Shown: piece by piece, positions 24,173 to 35,020 of the stretch
Layout of the letters: each line of letters starts with the position of its first letter
Position numbering within the stretch: the first letter of the stretch is position 1
Source: Nephrotoma appendiculata
Lineage: Eukaryota > Arthropoda > Insecta > Diptera > Tipulidae
Assembly (NCBI GenBank): GCA_947310385.1
Contig: OX371224.1
Coordinates: 259,996,303-260,060,302, forward strand
Direction: 5' to 3'
Length of the DNA stretch: 64,000 nucleotides
Notes under the pieces: model-generated
Seen by the model: only the letters and a program-made list of their open reading frames with translations
The model's database searches: none
What the model was told of the DNA's origin: nothing
Made by a program: the position numbers and the translations under genes

Positions 24173-24569
24173 TAAGCCTCAACCAGTCTGGAATAAGAAA
24201 ATAAAAAATACGAATTTTAACGAATTTTAACCAATTGTTTTTCTTTTTTTTGACATTCGAACCAGTGAAAAATATTAATTTTAAGTTACAGCTGTTCGTT
24301 TACAAACAGCTGTTTTTTTATTGTGAAATGTCTTTTAGAGAAATTTCATATTTGTTCATGTTGTTACATATTTTTATATACAAATATCGTATTTGAAAAT
24401 GTACACATACACGAGATGCTTTTACATCACAATGAAAAAGGAAATAAACTAAACAAAATTAAAATATTATAGTAGTAATATAGCGTTTACACTACGACTA
24501 TAATATCATACCATTAATAAATTAGTTTGTTTAAATCGGAGCATATTGTCAAAAAGTGTACGGTTCTGT

Positions 24570-24783
24570 TACTCTCTAGCTTCACATCCCACGAAGGGAT
24601 TTTGTCGCCCGCACTATGGTCCTCCAACCGTCTCGGTATATCGCTTTCGTCCTCCAGTTTCGACATCCTAGTGTATGTAGATCTTGTTCGACGTCGTCCC
24701 ACCAGCATAGTCGGGGTCTTCCACTACGACGCACATCGGCTGGTTGTTGATGAAACACTTTATTGGTCATCCGTTGCTTTAGG
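24570..24783 (-). pseudogene. Non-LTR retrotransposon ORF2 C-terminal fragment
   Basis: Minus-strand frame 24770-24582 reads VFHQQPADVRRSGRPRLCWW, then DDVEQDLHTLGCRNWR. This G-R-P-R-x-x-W-x-D-D-V motif is typical of the tail of many insect non-LTR reverse transcriptase proteins. The same stretch, about 80% alike by eye, ends the longer LINE remnant at 31537-32460, so both belong to one family. Only the last ~60 codons remain. The family assignment (RTE/CR1-like) is uncertain. Confidence 0.7.
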
Positions 24784-27640
24784 GGCCTTGTAACGTGGCC
24801 GAGCCAAAAAAAAAACAGAAACGTACGTTGAGTTTAAATCGCACATTATAACCTGAGCAAAAATCAAACATTAATGGTAAATTAGCAGTAAAAAGTTGTA
24901 TTACCACCCACAGTACGGGTAAAGTCACAACTTGTACGAGAAATGTATTCCTGCTTTTGGCATTGACCCGTATAGCTGGATACCACAACAAACTGACACC
25001 AATCAATAACAATGATCATTACTAAAGCCATTGATGATCAATATAAATTACTCATGGACGATGATTCGGTCCTAAATGATAGAATTTGTACTGAGAAGGA
25101 AAACATGGTTGACCAACACTTCCAGTCACCCTAAAAAAAGCTTCAGATGGCAGATATACATATCGTAGTAAATAATACATTGAAGGACCATCATAGTAAA
25201 TTAGTAGAATCCAGGAAAAGAGCTGTAGTCGCAGCTTAATACAAATTGAAAATCGTTTCAAGAGAGACCCATCTTTTAAATCATTAGGTCATCAAGCAGG
25301 AGAACATAAATGTTAAGCACGAAGAACTCATGCAAGGTGAGTTTGAAAATCATATATCCGTCACAGAAATTACGTCGAACATGAGCAGTTTCAGGTTATA
25401 CCACAACTTCCTAACCAACTTAATAACTCTGATTATTGTAATAGAAACATTGTTGATACGTTTTGTCGTTAACGGAGTCAATTACTTTCATCAAATGGGG
25501 TTTCTTCTGTTACTTATTTTGGAGATAGACCAACAATAAACTGCTTTGTACTTGAAGATAATAAATAATATAATAATAAATTACAAAGTCACATTCAAGT
25601 GAGAGCTTTTGTTGTGTAAACCTAGTGTAAACCCATATTGTTTTCCAAGTGAAGTTTCATGTAATTGTGTATATTATTAAATACTGTGTTCTAAAAATTC
25701 TATCTTATTCCAAATATCCTACACAAACTAAAAAAAACTATTAACGTAAACATTCTAATGTTAATAGTGATTTTCTCATCACTCAAATAACGCCGATTTC
25801 TGTTTAGCTGTGGTGCGTTAAAACAAAATTTTTTCTTGTGGATTAGATTGGGTCAACTGGCTTAATATACATTGATTGAATCCACCTTCTCAAGATTCGT
25901 TGGGGTTCTCTGTTCCACACTCATGCAGACTTCAGCTGGCGGGCCAATGGCTGCTCGGAGAACGAAACTTGACGGATTTCTGTAAACGGAATTTTACTTA
26001 GTATTTTACTGCAAAGTTTCCGTTGCACTACAAAACATAGAGTAGTGTTTCAAGCTTTCCTGAAAATTTCAAAAATAGTATCCTTAAATGATTGGATGAT
26101 GAATGGTTCAAAATCAGGCTTAACGAACAAGATCAGAGATACCGGCTAAGGAGCAGTTGTGATTACCGATGGTCACCAATTGTGTCTGGAATAGCCATTG
26201 AATGAAAAAAAATGTGTTCAACTTGTTTGCCAAAGAAACTGGTGGAAAGTAAGGACGAGCCGTCTGAAAAAATGATCGGTTTGTAAGATGACCTATGAAA
26301 GGCAAGTACACATCGCCAGGAAATTTGAGGCATGTCGCAAGGTCTACAAACAATTATTTTGAAATTTTTTATATAATACAAATAAGACAAATCTAGAGCT
26401 GGGCCATTAAAATGTATAGTTAGTAGAACTCGGAAAACATTGATAAAAAATCATCCCATAGTATTGCAATATAAATTTTGATTGCATTAAATAGTATTTC
26501 AGCGCAACATTTTGATTAATTTTAATTGAAAAGTATGTGACAATAGTTATTGAGAAGCTTTCTAAAGATTTAAAATACGTATTCAGGTCACAAAATATTC
26601 AGTAAGGTAAAGCATTTCACCGATCAACTTTAACATGCAATGACCTAAATCCAGGTCACCTCATCAATGTGTGAACATTTCCAAACCGTACAATATGGTG
26701 CAACGGTAGAATTGAAAAGAAAAAATTCTTATCAACATTATCGTTAATATTTTTTTCAACAGTAAAATGGAAAATAAATGGAAAATCGATAAATAATTCG
26801 TGCGCTTATAGCTTCAAGGTATATTGGCAGTTCAAAATACTGTAATCTAGTTGTATAACTGTTTTATACATTTTTCTTTTTTAAAAACCACATCTCTCTG
26901 TACATCGTGCTCGTATGCTGAAACGATTGTATTCCGGGGGTTTTAAAAGCTAGTGAATATTAATATGCAACAGATGCAATCTGAATATATTTTGTGCAAA
27001 TCTCTTAATCAGAGGTTTAGTCTGTTAATTTTTGGAACATATTCAGTTTTACTTATCTGTATTTTATTCAGAGTACTGAGGCCAATGATAAAATTCGGCT
27101 TCAATCTCAAAAATCAGCTTTTGTTAACCTGGCGAATTATATTTCAAATCCAATTATTTTTATGATTTGGGTTCCAAAATAAATGTAAATAAAACTGATA
27201 GGTATCTGTTAGAAAATTATTTGTTAGCAGCCAAATTATGTTTGTTTCAATGAATAAGCGAAAAGTGGAAAACTTATTGATAAGAACAAAATCTGATCAG
27301 TAAGACAATCACAGATTGAGATGAAACTAGAACTCTTCTTACTTTTTATCTATCGAGTTTTATAATGGAACGATGTATATTGATTATTTGATGTAGTTTC
27401 TAAGTTTCTAATGTGCTGGAATCAATGAACGTTGATAGATATTTTTGAATAGTGCAGACCACAGGATGATTGTGTGGAACAGTTAGCCTCGCTGAATTAC
27501 GAATAATATTGTAACCTATGGCTTTGGGTCCATCCTACACCGTGTCGCACACTTATATCATGCGGGTAGTGGGGTAGCGCTCAGTGGCTAGGAGGGTTGC
27601 ATCATCGTAACAGGTGTAGAAAGCCATTTTACAATATATA
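24784..27640. other. No gene recognised
   Basis: Almost 2.9 kb of AT-rich sequence with only short chance frames (longest about 77 codons). I see no TE protein motif, tandem array or RNA gene in it. Confidence 0.5.
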
Positions 27641-28201
27641 CTCTAATGGCCGGTTGCACAGAAAAATGACTAACGGCTGGTTAGTCGTGCGCCAGAAATG
27701 TTTTATATGAAATCTGTTTTCGCAATCAGAAAAAAGTCAACGCAAACTTAATTAAATATATTTTGTTCCGTGGTAATATTTATCTTGCGTATAAATATTT
27801 AAACGACCATTTTTGATTGAATAACTTTTTAGCTAATCGTTAAATATTTGCATGGAATAAAATATATTTAATCAAGTTTGCGTTGACTTTTTTCTGATTG
27901 CGAAAACAGATTTCATATAAAACATTTAACTGGCGCACGACTAACAGAGCTCTCACAATAGAAAAAAAATTTGCCTTTACCTTTTGCCTTAAACTTTTAC
28001 CTTAAGAGTATCTCTCACAATGAGCAAAAAAATTAAATTGAAACCAACTTCATTGTAATTTTTGACATACTGAATTTTGACATTTAATTTTGTGGTAAAT
28101 TGTGTATTTTTGTGTTGTTGAAAAATTTCTGTGTCGTTGAATTGTTTATACATATTTTAAAGTGCTTTGTTACATATATTTCAAAGATAGTAAATTTTAA
28201 A

Positions 28202-29507
28202 ATGGGGGGTAACTATACTCATATAGATCTGTTACTGTTATCGCTAATTGGCGTGGCTTACATGAAGCTGAAAAAGCCGCAAAAAAGATATTGGGTTCAT
28301 CCGCTTTGGCAACAAAGAGTAAGATTTGGATCTTATGACAATCTTGTTCAAGAGTTGTATAAGCATCCACAAAAATTTAAAAACTATTGCAGGCTAACTA
28401 TAACAGAGTACCAAGAATTACTTATGAAAATTACACCGCTGTTGAAAAAGCACAGTATCAGGAAAAGTTTACCGTCAGGTCTCCGGTTGATGTTAACATT
28501 AAGGTAAAACTATTGCAAGTCTAAGAAATTTAATTGAATCATTTTGTTAGTTATTACTTTTTATCTTTCAGATTTCTTGCAACTGGAAACACGATGATGA
28601 GCATGTCATCGGGTGGGATCATCGACAGTATCTGGAATTATACACGACGTATATGAAGCAATTTGGACTGCATTAAAAATACCACATTTGAAACCACCTA
28701 CAGAGGCAGAATGGCTTGCGTATGCCAATCAATTTTATACAAAGTGGAATTTTCCGAATTGCTTGGGATGCATAGATGGAAAGCATGTTGTAATACAATG
28801 TCCTAACAAGTCGGGAACATTGTATTACAATTATAAAAAAACGTTTAGCGTGGTTCTACTGGCGGTATGCGATGCGAATCTTCGATTCATTTTTGTTGAC
28901 ATAGGAGCATATGGTTCAAATCACGATGGCAGCATATTTCGGCAATCAGCTTTTGGAAAAAAATATTTTGGAAACAAATTAAATTTTCCAAATGATCAAC
29001 CGTTTCCGAAGAGCAAGGATGGACAAAAGTTTCTGTTTTTTTTTTATTGGACATGCTGCATTTCAACTGCATAAACATATGCTTAATCCATATGGTGGCA
29101 TGGGTTTGTCTGTGGCGCAAAAAATATTTAACTACCGTTTAGCACGAGCAAGAAATTGCGTCGAAAGGGCATTTGGAGTTTTAGTGGTACGCTTTAATGT
29201 TCTATTTTCTAAAATAAGAGCATCACCGAATACAGTAGACAGCATAATAAAGGCCACGGTTGTTTTACACAACTTCATTATTAATAAACGCCAAGATCAT
29301 TTGAGTGCAGTTGGAGCAGAGCGACAATGCGCTCTAATTCTAGATAAATGCAGCGGCCTGCGCAGAAAAAAATCTACTGGAATAAGGTTCGGTGCTAGAA
29401 ATTCAGCTCGCGAGAATTTTAATATGCGAGACAGGATTAAAGAGTATTTTATGAATGACGACATCCTTAGCTGGCAGATGAACAGCGTCAATGTGGGAAG
29501 AATTTAA
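28202..29507 (+). pseudogene. Harbinger DDE transposase with intron and two frameshifts
   Basis: ATG at 28202 opens MGGNYTHIDLL. Exon 1 ends in LTLR at a GT donor (28504), and a ~68-nt intron ends TTTCAG at 28571, after which FLATGNTMM continues in frame. Near 28606 the frame must shift to give GSSTVSGIIHDVYEAIW, which is explained by a loss of two bases. Catalytic motifs are then visible: CIDGKHVV (first Asp), DIGAYGSNHDGSIF (second Asp) and ARNCVERAFGVLVVRF (Glu). A second frameshift lies in a run of ten T's (29036-29045), beyond which FIGHAAFQLHKHM resumes. The protein would be about 390 residues, normal for the family, which cuts and pastes DNA at TWA sites. With both shifts it is not functional as read, although the T-run shift could also be a sequencing error. 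Confidence 0.9.
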
Positions 29508-29689
29508 ATAATAAATATATTTTTGTTTATATAATTTTTTTTTTAATAAAAGAATTTCATTAAAAATTCAAAAAATGTACATATTTAGTTAAAATAACAA
29601 ATAAAAATTTAATAACATAATTTAATTTCATTATTTATTTAATTAAGTCTATAAAATTCAAAGTGTTGATGTATACAAAAAAGTAATGT

Positions 29690-30539
29690 TTAGTCGGAAC
29701 AATCTTCATAAAGAACTTTCGTAAGTTTTAAAATGGTACGCATACGTTTCTTTTTTGATGGTTCGGAACATAGAACCGACGAACATAAATTATTAAAATG
29801 GTCCACCTCAGGAAACTGACTGATTTGGTTTCGTTGTATAATTAGCTCGATTGCCTCGCTAATTTTTTCCTCCAGCGGGCTTTGCGATTCACGGAGCTTG
29901 GCGCCTCTTTTTTTTGGTCTGGCTGACGGTGCAGAGGATGGCGTGATTGTCGCCATGGTGGATTCCTCAATTTCGAAATGTGTAAGGGAAAGTGCGGTGG
30001 CTCTTTCTAAAAGTTGTTGTTCTTCTTCGGTCTCATGAAGAACACATTCAAATAACTCGTTAATAGTCGTTATTTTGGAATTCTGTGATGTTACGATTGG
30101 AGCTAAAACCTTCGTCATAAACATCATCCTTTTCGTTATCTAACGTTATCAAATATTCCTCCAACATCGTTTCGTCCTGCTCCTCCACGTTTCCAAATGT
30201 TCTAAAAAAGAAACTTATGTTAATATGCTTTCTGTAGCTATAACTTTACAAACTGACCTTCTGGTTTGAATGTGTGAATTCAAAAAACTGAGCTCACTAT
30301 AAAATTTACATTTTTTTTGGCACCCCGACCCTTGGAATATTTTTCTCCCATTTAACATGTTTTGAGTAATTATTACGTAGAAGATTCCACTTACTCTTAC
30401 ATTGGTCCGGAGATATTTTCAGACATGTTCCAATGTCTGACCAGGCATTTTCCACCGCAACTTTATTTTTAAATAATTTACAACTTTTATCGTAAATAAA
30501 AATGTATTTTTTTACACACTCGATTAATTTTGCTTCCAT
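29690..30539 (-). pseudogene. Harbinger-associated MADF-type DNA-binding protein, two exons
   Basis: Exon 1 (30539 down to about 30307) begins MEAKLIECVKKYIFIYD and continues WSDIGTCL, CKSKWNLLRNNYSK, the MADF (Myb/SANT-like) pattern. It ends at a GT donor after PKK. A pyrimidine-rich acceptor ending TTTTTTAG lies near 30200. The following acidic stretch (VEEQDETMLEEYL) is in one frame and stops at about 30062. The rest (INELFECVLHETEEEQQLLE to KVLYEDCSD, 29690) is in another, so a frameshift is present. Harbinger elements need such a partner for nuclear import and DNA binding of the transposase. The C-terminal part is rich in Glu and Lys, with no further domain visible. It converges with the transposase gene. 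Confidence 0.75.
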
Positions 30540-30893
30540 AATACAGAATATAGAAAATTATTAATTAATCGAAATATACGATAATTTTTTTTTAGAAATT
30601 TTATTATACCAATATGTCGGTGTAAAGCAAAAATTTTGTTTTCAAATTTTTTTTTGACCTCATCGAAAAAAAAATACAACAAAATAGAAACGATTTTTAA
30701 ATGCAACTAACTTCATAAGTCTTTTCTTAAGGCAAAAGTTTAGAGTTTGCAAACTTTTTTCTTAAGGTAAAAACGAAATTTTTTTTTCTCAAGTTTTATT
30801 TTCAAACAAACTTGTAAGGCAAAATGAAAAGTTTTTCTATTGTGAGAGCTCTGTAACCAGCCGTTAGTCATTTTTCTGTGTAACCGGGCATAA

Positions 30894-31536
30894 GTGTGCT
30901 ATATTTGTTTAAATTTTATAAATGTTAATTCACTTCGCAGCTTATATCAATCATCCTATTATTAATTGTACTTTACACTATCATGACGTTTGTACATATA
31001 TTAATTACGCAAAAATAATACGAATCGTAAAAGACGCTATGCAAAATAGGAGGGAAAAAATTTAATGTTATATATTATTTTGTTGTTGTGAGTTTCGCCG
31101 ATTGAAAAGAAAACTCAAGCACCTCTCACTACATATAATAAGAAGAATAAATTTTGGTACTTCACTACGAATTCTAAAACTAATAAGTATAAACACATAT
31201 GTATGTTAATTGATAATCAATAGAAAATAAATCGAGTTATAAAAGAAGAATTACCAAAGAAAACGAAAATAATAATATATATAAGAAATAATAAATATAT
31301 AAGAAAATGATAAATATTGAATTAATTAAAAAAAATGAATATTTTGTACGTCACCAATTTGAACTAGACAACCGTGTGGTATAAGGAAGGACCCTCAATG
31401 CTATTATGTTTTTCTCCAGGTTAGGTATCGTCAGCCCAGTCCATACGCAATTTTTGGGTATTTTGTCCTAAGAATGTAGAATATGGTAATCGCATGCGCT
31501 CTTTCAGAATCTATCATCAGATTTTGTATAATCGTA
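30894..31536. other. No gene recognised
   Basis: AT-rich spacer between the MITE and a LINE remnant, with A-rich tracts around 31240-31330. No coding, RNA or repeat signal that I can support. Confidence 0.5.
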
Positions 31537-32460
31537 ACCTCTCTCTCTGGCTTTCACATCCCATGAAGGGATTTCGCCGCCCGCACTAAGGCCTTCAATC
31601 CATCTCGATCAATCGCTCTCGTCCTCCAGTTTCGACATCCTAATACGAGTAGGTCTTGTTCGATGTCATCACGCCAGCGTAGTCGGGGTCTTCCTCTGCG
31701 ACGCACTCCGGCTGGTTGTTGGTGGAACACTTAATTTATCATCCGTTGTTGTGAAGACCTTGTAACGTGGCCGAGCCATCTCACTCGATTCGATTTGATG
31801 AATCCGATGATATCGCTGCCTGCGAGGAGTTGCTTTATTTCGTGATTCATACGAATCTGATATTCGTTGTTCGCAAATTTAATTGAACCAAAGATTGAAC
31901 GGATTACCTTCCTTTCGAAGATAGATAATAATCTACAGTCGTTAGATGTCATGGTCCAGCTCTCGCTTCCGAAAGTCAGCACAGATCTTATGAGTGCTTT
32001 ATAAAGTGCGAGCTTGCACGACTGCGATAGGTGTTTAGATCGCAATAATTTTGATAGGGCGTAGAAAACTTGTTGTCCGGCAGCGTCGAACACCAGATGT
32101 TATTTCAAAAGATTCCGACACAGTTCCTTCGATTACGATTCTACATACAGACCCAGACGTTGTTAATTTACACAGAGAAACGAGTTTCTCTGGGATTCCT
32201 ATAGGCATATGAGCGCGGCCCGCAGGTTGTTGCGGTTTATACTGTCATACGCCTGTCTGAAGTCTATATATAGCTGATGTATGATTATGTTGTACTCCCA
32301 AAATTTTTCCAAGATGGTCCTCATGGTGAAAAACTGGTCAGTGGTCGATCGGTTATGACGAAAACAACATTGATGTTTTTGGTGATTGGGATGAGTCTGG
32401 CAAATAGCCAACACTTTGTAAGCAGCATTCAATAGAGCTATGCTTTTCACATAATAATCG
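31537..32460 (-). pseudogene. Non-LTR retrotransposon reverse transcriptase remnant
   Basis: Reading leftward on the minus strand, 32450-32199 gives LLNAAYKVLA, then CCFRHNRSTTDQFFTMR and YIDFRQAYDSINR, the early palm of a non-LTR RT (with the F/Y-x-D of the catalytic centre). A damaged stretch follows (GIPRETRFS), and the YADD block is missing. 32093-31731 gives the thumb and tail region SCKLALYKALIRSVLTFGSE, SWTM, IFERKVIRSIFG and RVRWLGHVTR. After another shift the GRPRLRWRDD tail ends near 31560. RT would copy element RNA onto nicked DNA. Here deletions and frameshifts make it dead. The final ~200 bp match 24570-24783. RTE/CR1-like is the best guess. Confidence 0.85.
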
Positions 32461-32479
32461 TAACCGTTTCCGAGATATT

Positions 32480-32900
32480 CGGTGTTTAGTTTGTTCTATA
32501 TCCACTTTTTTATTAATTTATCATTACAGTTTGTTCCATATCCAGATTTTTGTCGTATGGAACAAAAATCTAATGTATTTTAATAATATTTTTTTCTTAC
32601 ATTTAGTTTGGTTCAAAACTATAATCAATATACCTGCAACAATTATGCATTTAACTTTTATCAAATCTAGATTGTTCCACTGCATTACTGAAGGAAAAAA
32701 GCAAAAAATAATTGAAGATTGAATTGTTCCATATCCACATGGCTCGATAACACTAGAGGCGCAAAAGTATATAAGGGACCTGGTACATTGTTCCTCTTCC
32801 GTCGTGCTGAAGAAGTGAAAGTGGTACGACCTATGCACTTTATTTTTATTTGTTTATTTTTGTATGTTGTTTCAATAATCGTTCCATATCCATAGCTGTA
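32480..32900. repeat. Interspersed TTGTTCCATATCC motifs
   Basis: The motif ttgttc(c/t)atatcca occurs at about 32494, 32530 and 32725, with variants at 32879 (cgttccatatccat) and, in reverse complement, at 32557 (gtatggaacaaa). Spacing is irregular. The cluster lies upstream of the promoter-like TATA and the broken spliced gene, so it may be subterminal repeats or binding sites of that element. This is inference. Confidence 0.5.
32768..32775 (+). promoter_or_regulatory. TATA-box-like element (TATATAAG)
   Basis: GTATATAAGGGACC is followed about 25-30 nt later by a pyrimidine-rich start-like region (attgttcctcttcc). The first plausible splice donor (AAG|GTAAGTG, about 32965) and the spliced coding remnant lie downstream, so this may be the promoter of that element gene. 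Confidence 0.4.
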
Positions 32901-33166
32901 GATAGTAAAAGTTCGCAAAAGCATGCATATTCTCTAAATCCTCCTATGACTCCATAACCATTAAGGTAAGTGAACGTTATGACTTTGTAATTGTTGCATT
33001 TAATTTTTTAATGATTTATAAAACAGAAATGTGAATTCAAAAATAGAAACTACTAAGTGATGCTGATTCATCGAGCGCGCCTTCCTCAGAATTGGATTTA
33101 TCAGGTATGTATACATAACTGTCATTATGTATAAACTTTTCAGTAAATAAAATAAATTTCGCATAG

Positions 33167-34150
33167 GCGATGGTACTGATGAGGACCCCAACTATGTGTC
33201 GGATAAGATCATGAAAAATGTATGTTATGGTAAGTTTATGAAAATCTTTAAACCGGGTTTGTTTTACTTAATTCGTTTAAATTTAAAAGATCCCAATGAT
33301 GTTCAAATTGCTTTGTCGCAAACAAACGATAGAGTTGATGAAGATTGGAGATATTTACCATCTAATTCGAGTTGTTATGGAATAGGAAATTAACTAAATT
33401 GAAGTATATTATAGAATATATTATTTAACTATGTAATAACACATTCTACAGGCTCAGCAAATTCGCCTCCAAAGTTAACAAGAAATTGACAGAAACATGT
33501 TAGTATGTGGAAATGCAATGTAAATAAAAAGCTGAGACAGTCAGGAAAAGAATATACGAATTGGAAAAAACAACCGATGGCTGCAAGGCAAATCAAACCC
33601 GGATGTAAATCTAGGAGCTTTTGGGATCTGACTGATGATGATAAAACCAAGTTTTTCTTTAAATTTGTTAAACGTGTGCCTGTAAAGCGGCGGCGAGTGT
33701 CATCTGAAAAAAAGAACTATTCATATAGATTCATCCAAGCTAATGAACATGTTATACGAGTATGTAGATTGTTTTTTCTAAACACTCTAAACGTATCGAA
33801 AAGACGAATTTACTATTGTTTCGAAAATCTTTCCGACAAAATAACGGGGTGTCCACGAGCTATGAAACAAGGAGAAATTGTATAAAAAGAGTAACGTCGC
33901 CAGAAAAATTAGATGAAGTGCGAAATCACATAAATAGTTTTGAAACTGTCAACTCCCATTATTGTCGGGCTAACTCTCAAAAACAGTACCAAGATGCGTA
34001 CTTAAATCTATCCAAAATGCATCAATTATACTTAGAACGAACGAAGGAACGTCCTGTAATATTAGCCGTATACCGAAACATTTTGAACAACTAGGTTAAT
34101 ATTTCATTCCATACGCCAAAAAAAAGATCTATGTGATAAATGCTTCTTAT
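33167..34150 (+). pseudogene. Spliced gene of an unidentified insect repeat family, 5' part, broken by BEL
   Basis: Exon 33167-33229 (acceptor GCATAG, donor GTAAGT) encodes DGTDEDPNYVSDKIMKNVCY. The next exon starts at 33452 after TTCTACAG and continues the phase (GSANSPPKLTRN), meets an in-frame TGA near 33488, then reads MWKCNVNKKLRQSGKEY, AARQIKPGCKSR, FWDLTDDDK, IRVCRLFFLNTLNVSKRRI. A frameshift near 33880 leads to SPEKLDEVRNHINSFETV, NSHYCRAN, KMHQLYLER. I have seen this motif order (KPGC, V-C-K/R-x-F-F-x-x-T-L, H-I-N-S-F-x-x-x-x-S-H-Y-C-R) in many repeated insect loci, probably a DNA element protein, but I cannot name the family. Reading past 34094 gives ISFHTPKK with three stops, up to the BEL insertion at 34177. 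It resumes at 40062. Confidence 0.65.
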
Positions 34151-34176
34151 TTAAACAAAAAAAAACAGTCACTTAG

Positions 34177-34930
34177 TGTGCACAGCCAAAGATATTATGA
34201 TGAACTAGAAATAAACCACCAAGAGTGAATCAAAATGCTTGGTTTATTTCCCACGGAGTTAACAATATCCAGCACACGGAAGCAACAAATAAAATAATAA
34301 TTTCGATCAACTATTGAACCACTCGCAATAATACAAACCACAAATTCTTGTTAATAGCTTTTATTTTAGATTTATATGGTACAGCAATGCCATCCGTCTC
34401 GTATGAACGCCAATGAAAAAAAGAGACCAAGCTCCATTTTTAACAACATGAAGAAAATAGTTAGTATATACAATGTCTTAAAATTCATACTTAAATGTCT
34501 ACATAATTATACTAATTATAGAGTGCACCCAAATTACATTGAGTACTAAAAGTTTTAGAATTACTGAATTCAAACCAGCTGTCACCTTTATATAAACAAG
34601 AATTCGTAGGTAATTAATTATAAATTATTTGTGTTATTTTAATTTAATACATTAATTAATTATTATTTAATTTAATCTTAATCTAGGTGCTAGTAAACAG
34701 AGATGACTTCATCTAAATATTGAAGCTTGGTAAGTACACATTTTGTCATTACATTCTAACAAAATTTGTCTTTTTCAGATTGGAAATATTTCAATGCCAA
34801 GGTCAAGATGAATTCAACCTTGTTTACCAGTGACGTGTAATTTGTGTGTTAAATAAAGTTTATTATAAATATAATGCAGTTCCGTGTCTTTTAATTAATA
34901 TGTGAATTTAATTCATGTCTGTACCAGACA
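34177..34930 (-). repeat. BEL 3' LTR
   Basis: 754 bp, bounded by TG and CA, matching 39301-40056 over its whole length. As the coding strand is minus, this is the 3' LTR. Confidence 0.95.
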
Positions 34931-35020
34931 TACCGGCCCACTGTCAACAACGTTGACATTATTAATCTAATGAGGAGAGTGTAGTATGGTGATGAACGTT
35001 GGGAGATATAGTGCTCCGAC

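Larger units (their letters stand above)
27945..30853 (+). mobile_element. PIF/Harbinger DNA transposon, 2.9 kb, complete ends
   Basis: Perfect terminal inverted repeats CAGAGCTCTCACAATAG (27945) and CTATTGTGAGAGCTCTG (to 30853) are flanked by TAA on both sides (27942-27944 and 30854-30856). The insertion site is internal to the MITE: removing it restores that MITE's inverted end exactly. The two genes expected for this superfamily are present: a DDE transposase on the plus strand and a MADF/Myb-like DNA-binding protein on the minus strand, arranged convergently. Both are damaged, but the perfect ends and duplication suggest a fairly recent insertion that could still be moved in trans. Confidence 0.93.
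27648..30890. mobile_element. Palindromic MITE with TAA target duplication, split by a Harbinger insertion
   Basis: Left end TGGCCGGTTGCACAGAAAAA (27648) pairs with the right end TTTTTCTGTGTAACCGGGCA (to 30890), and both are flanked by TAA (27645-27647 and 30891-30893). The inner parts are also palindromic: agtcgtgcgccag at about 27685 matches ctggcgcacgact at about 27930, and the arms between mirror each other over about 100 bp. Removing the inserted element and one TAA leaves about 331 bp. A 3-bp TWA-type duplication suggests mobilisation by a PIF/Harbinger transposase. It carries no coding sequence of its own. Confidence 0.85.

Noticed and set aside
27521..27600. Possible SINE or tRNA gene around gtagcgctcagtggctagg
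   Set aside because: The A-box resemblance is slight, and no B-box or tail is visible.
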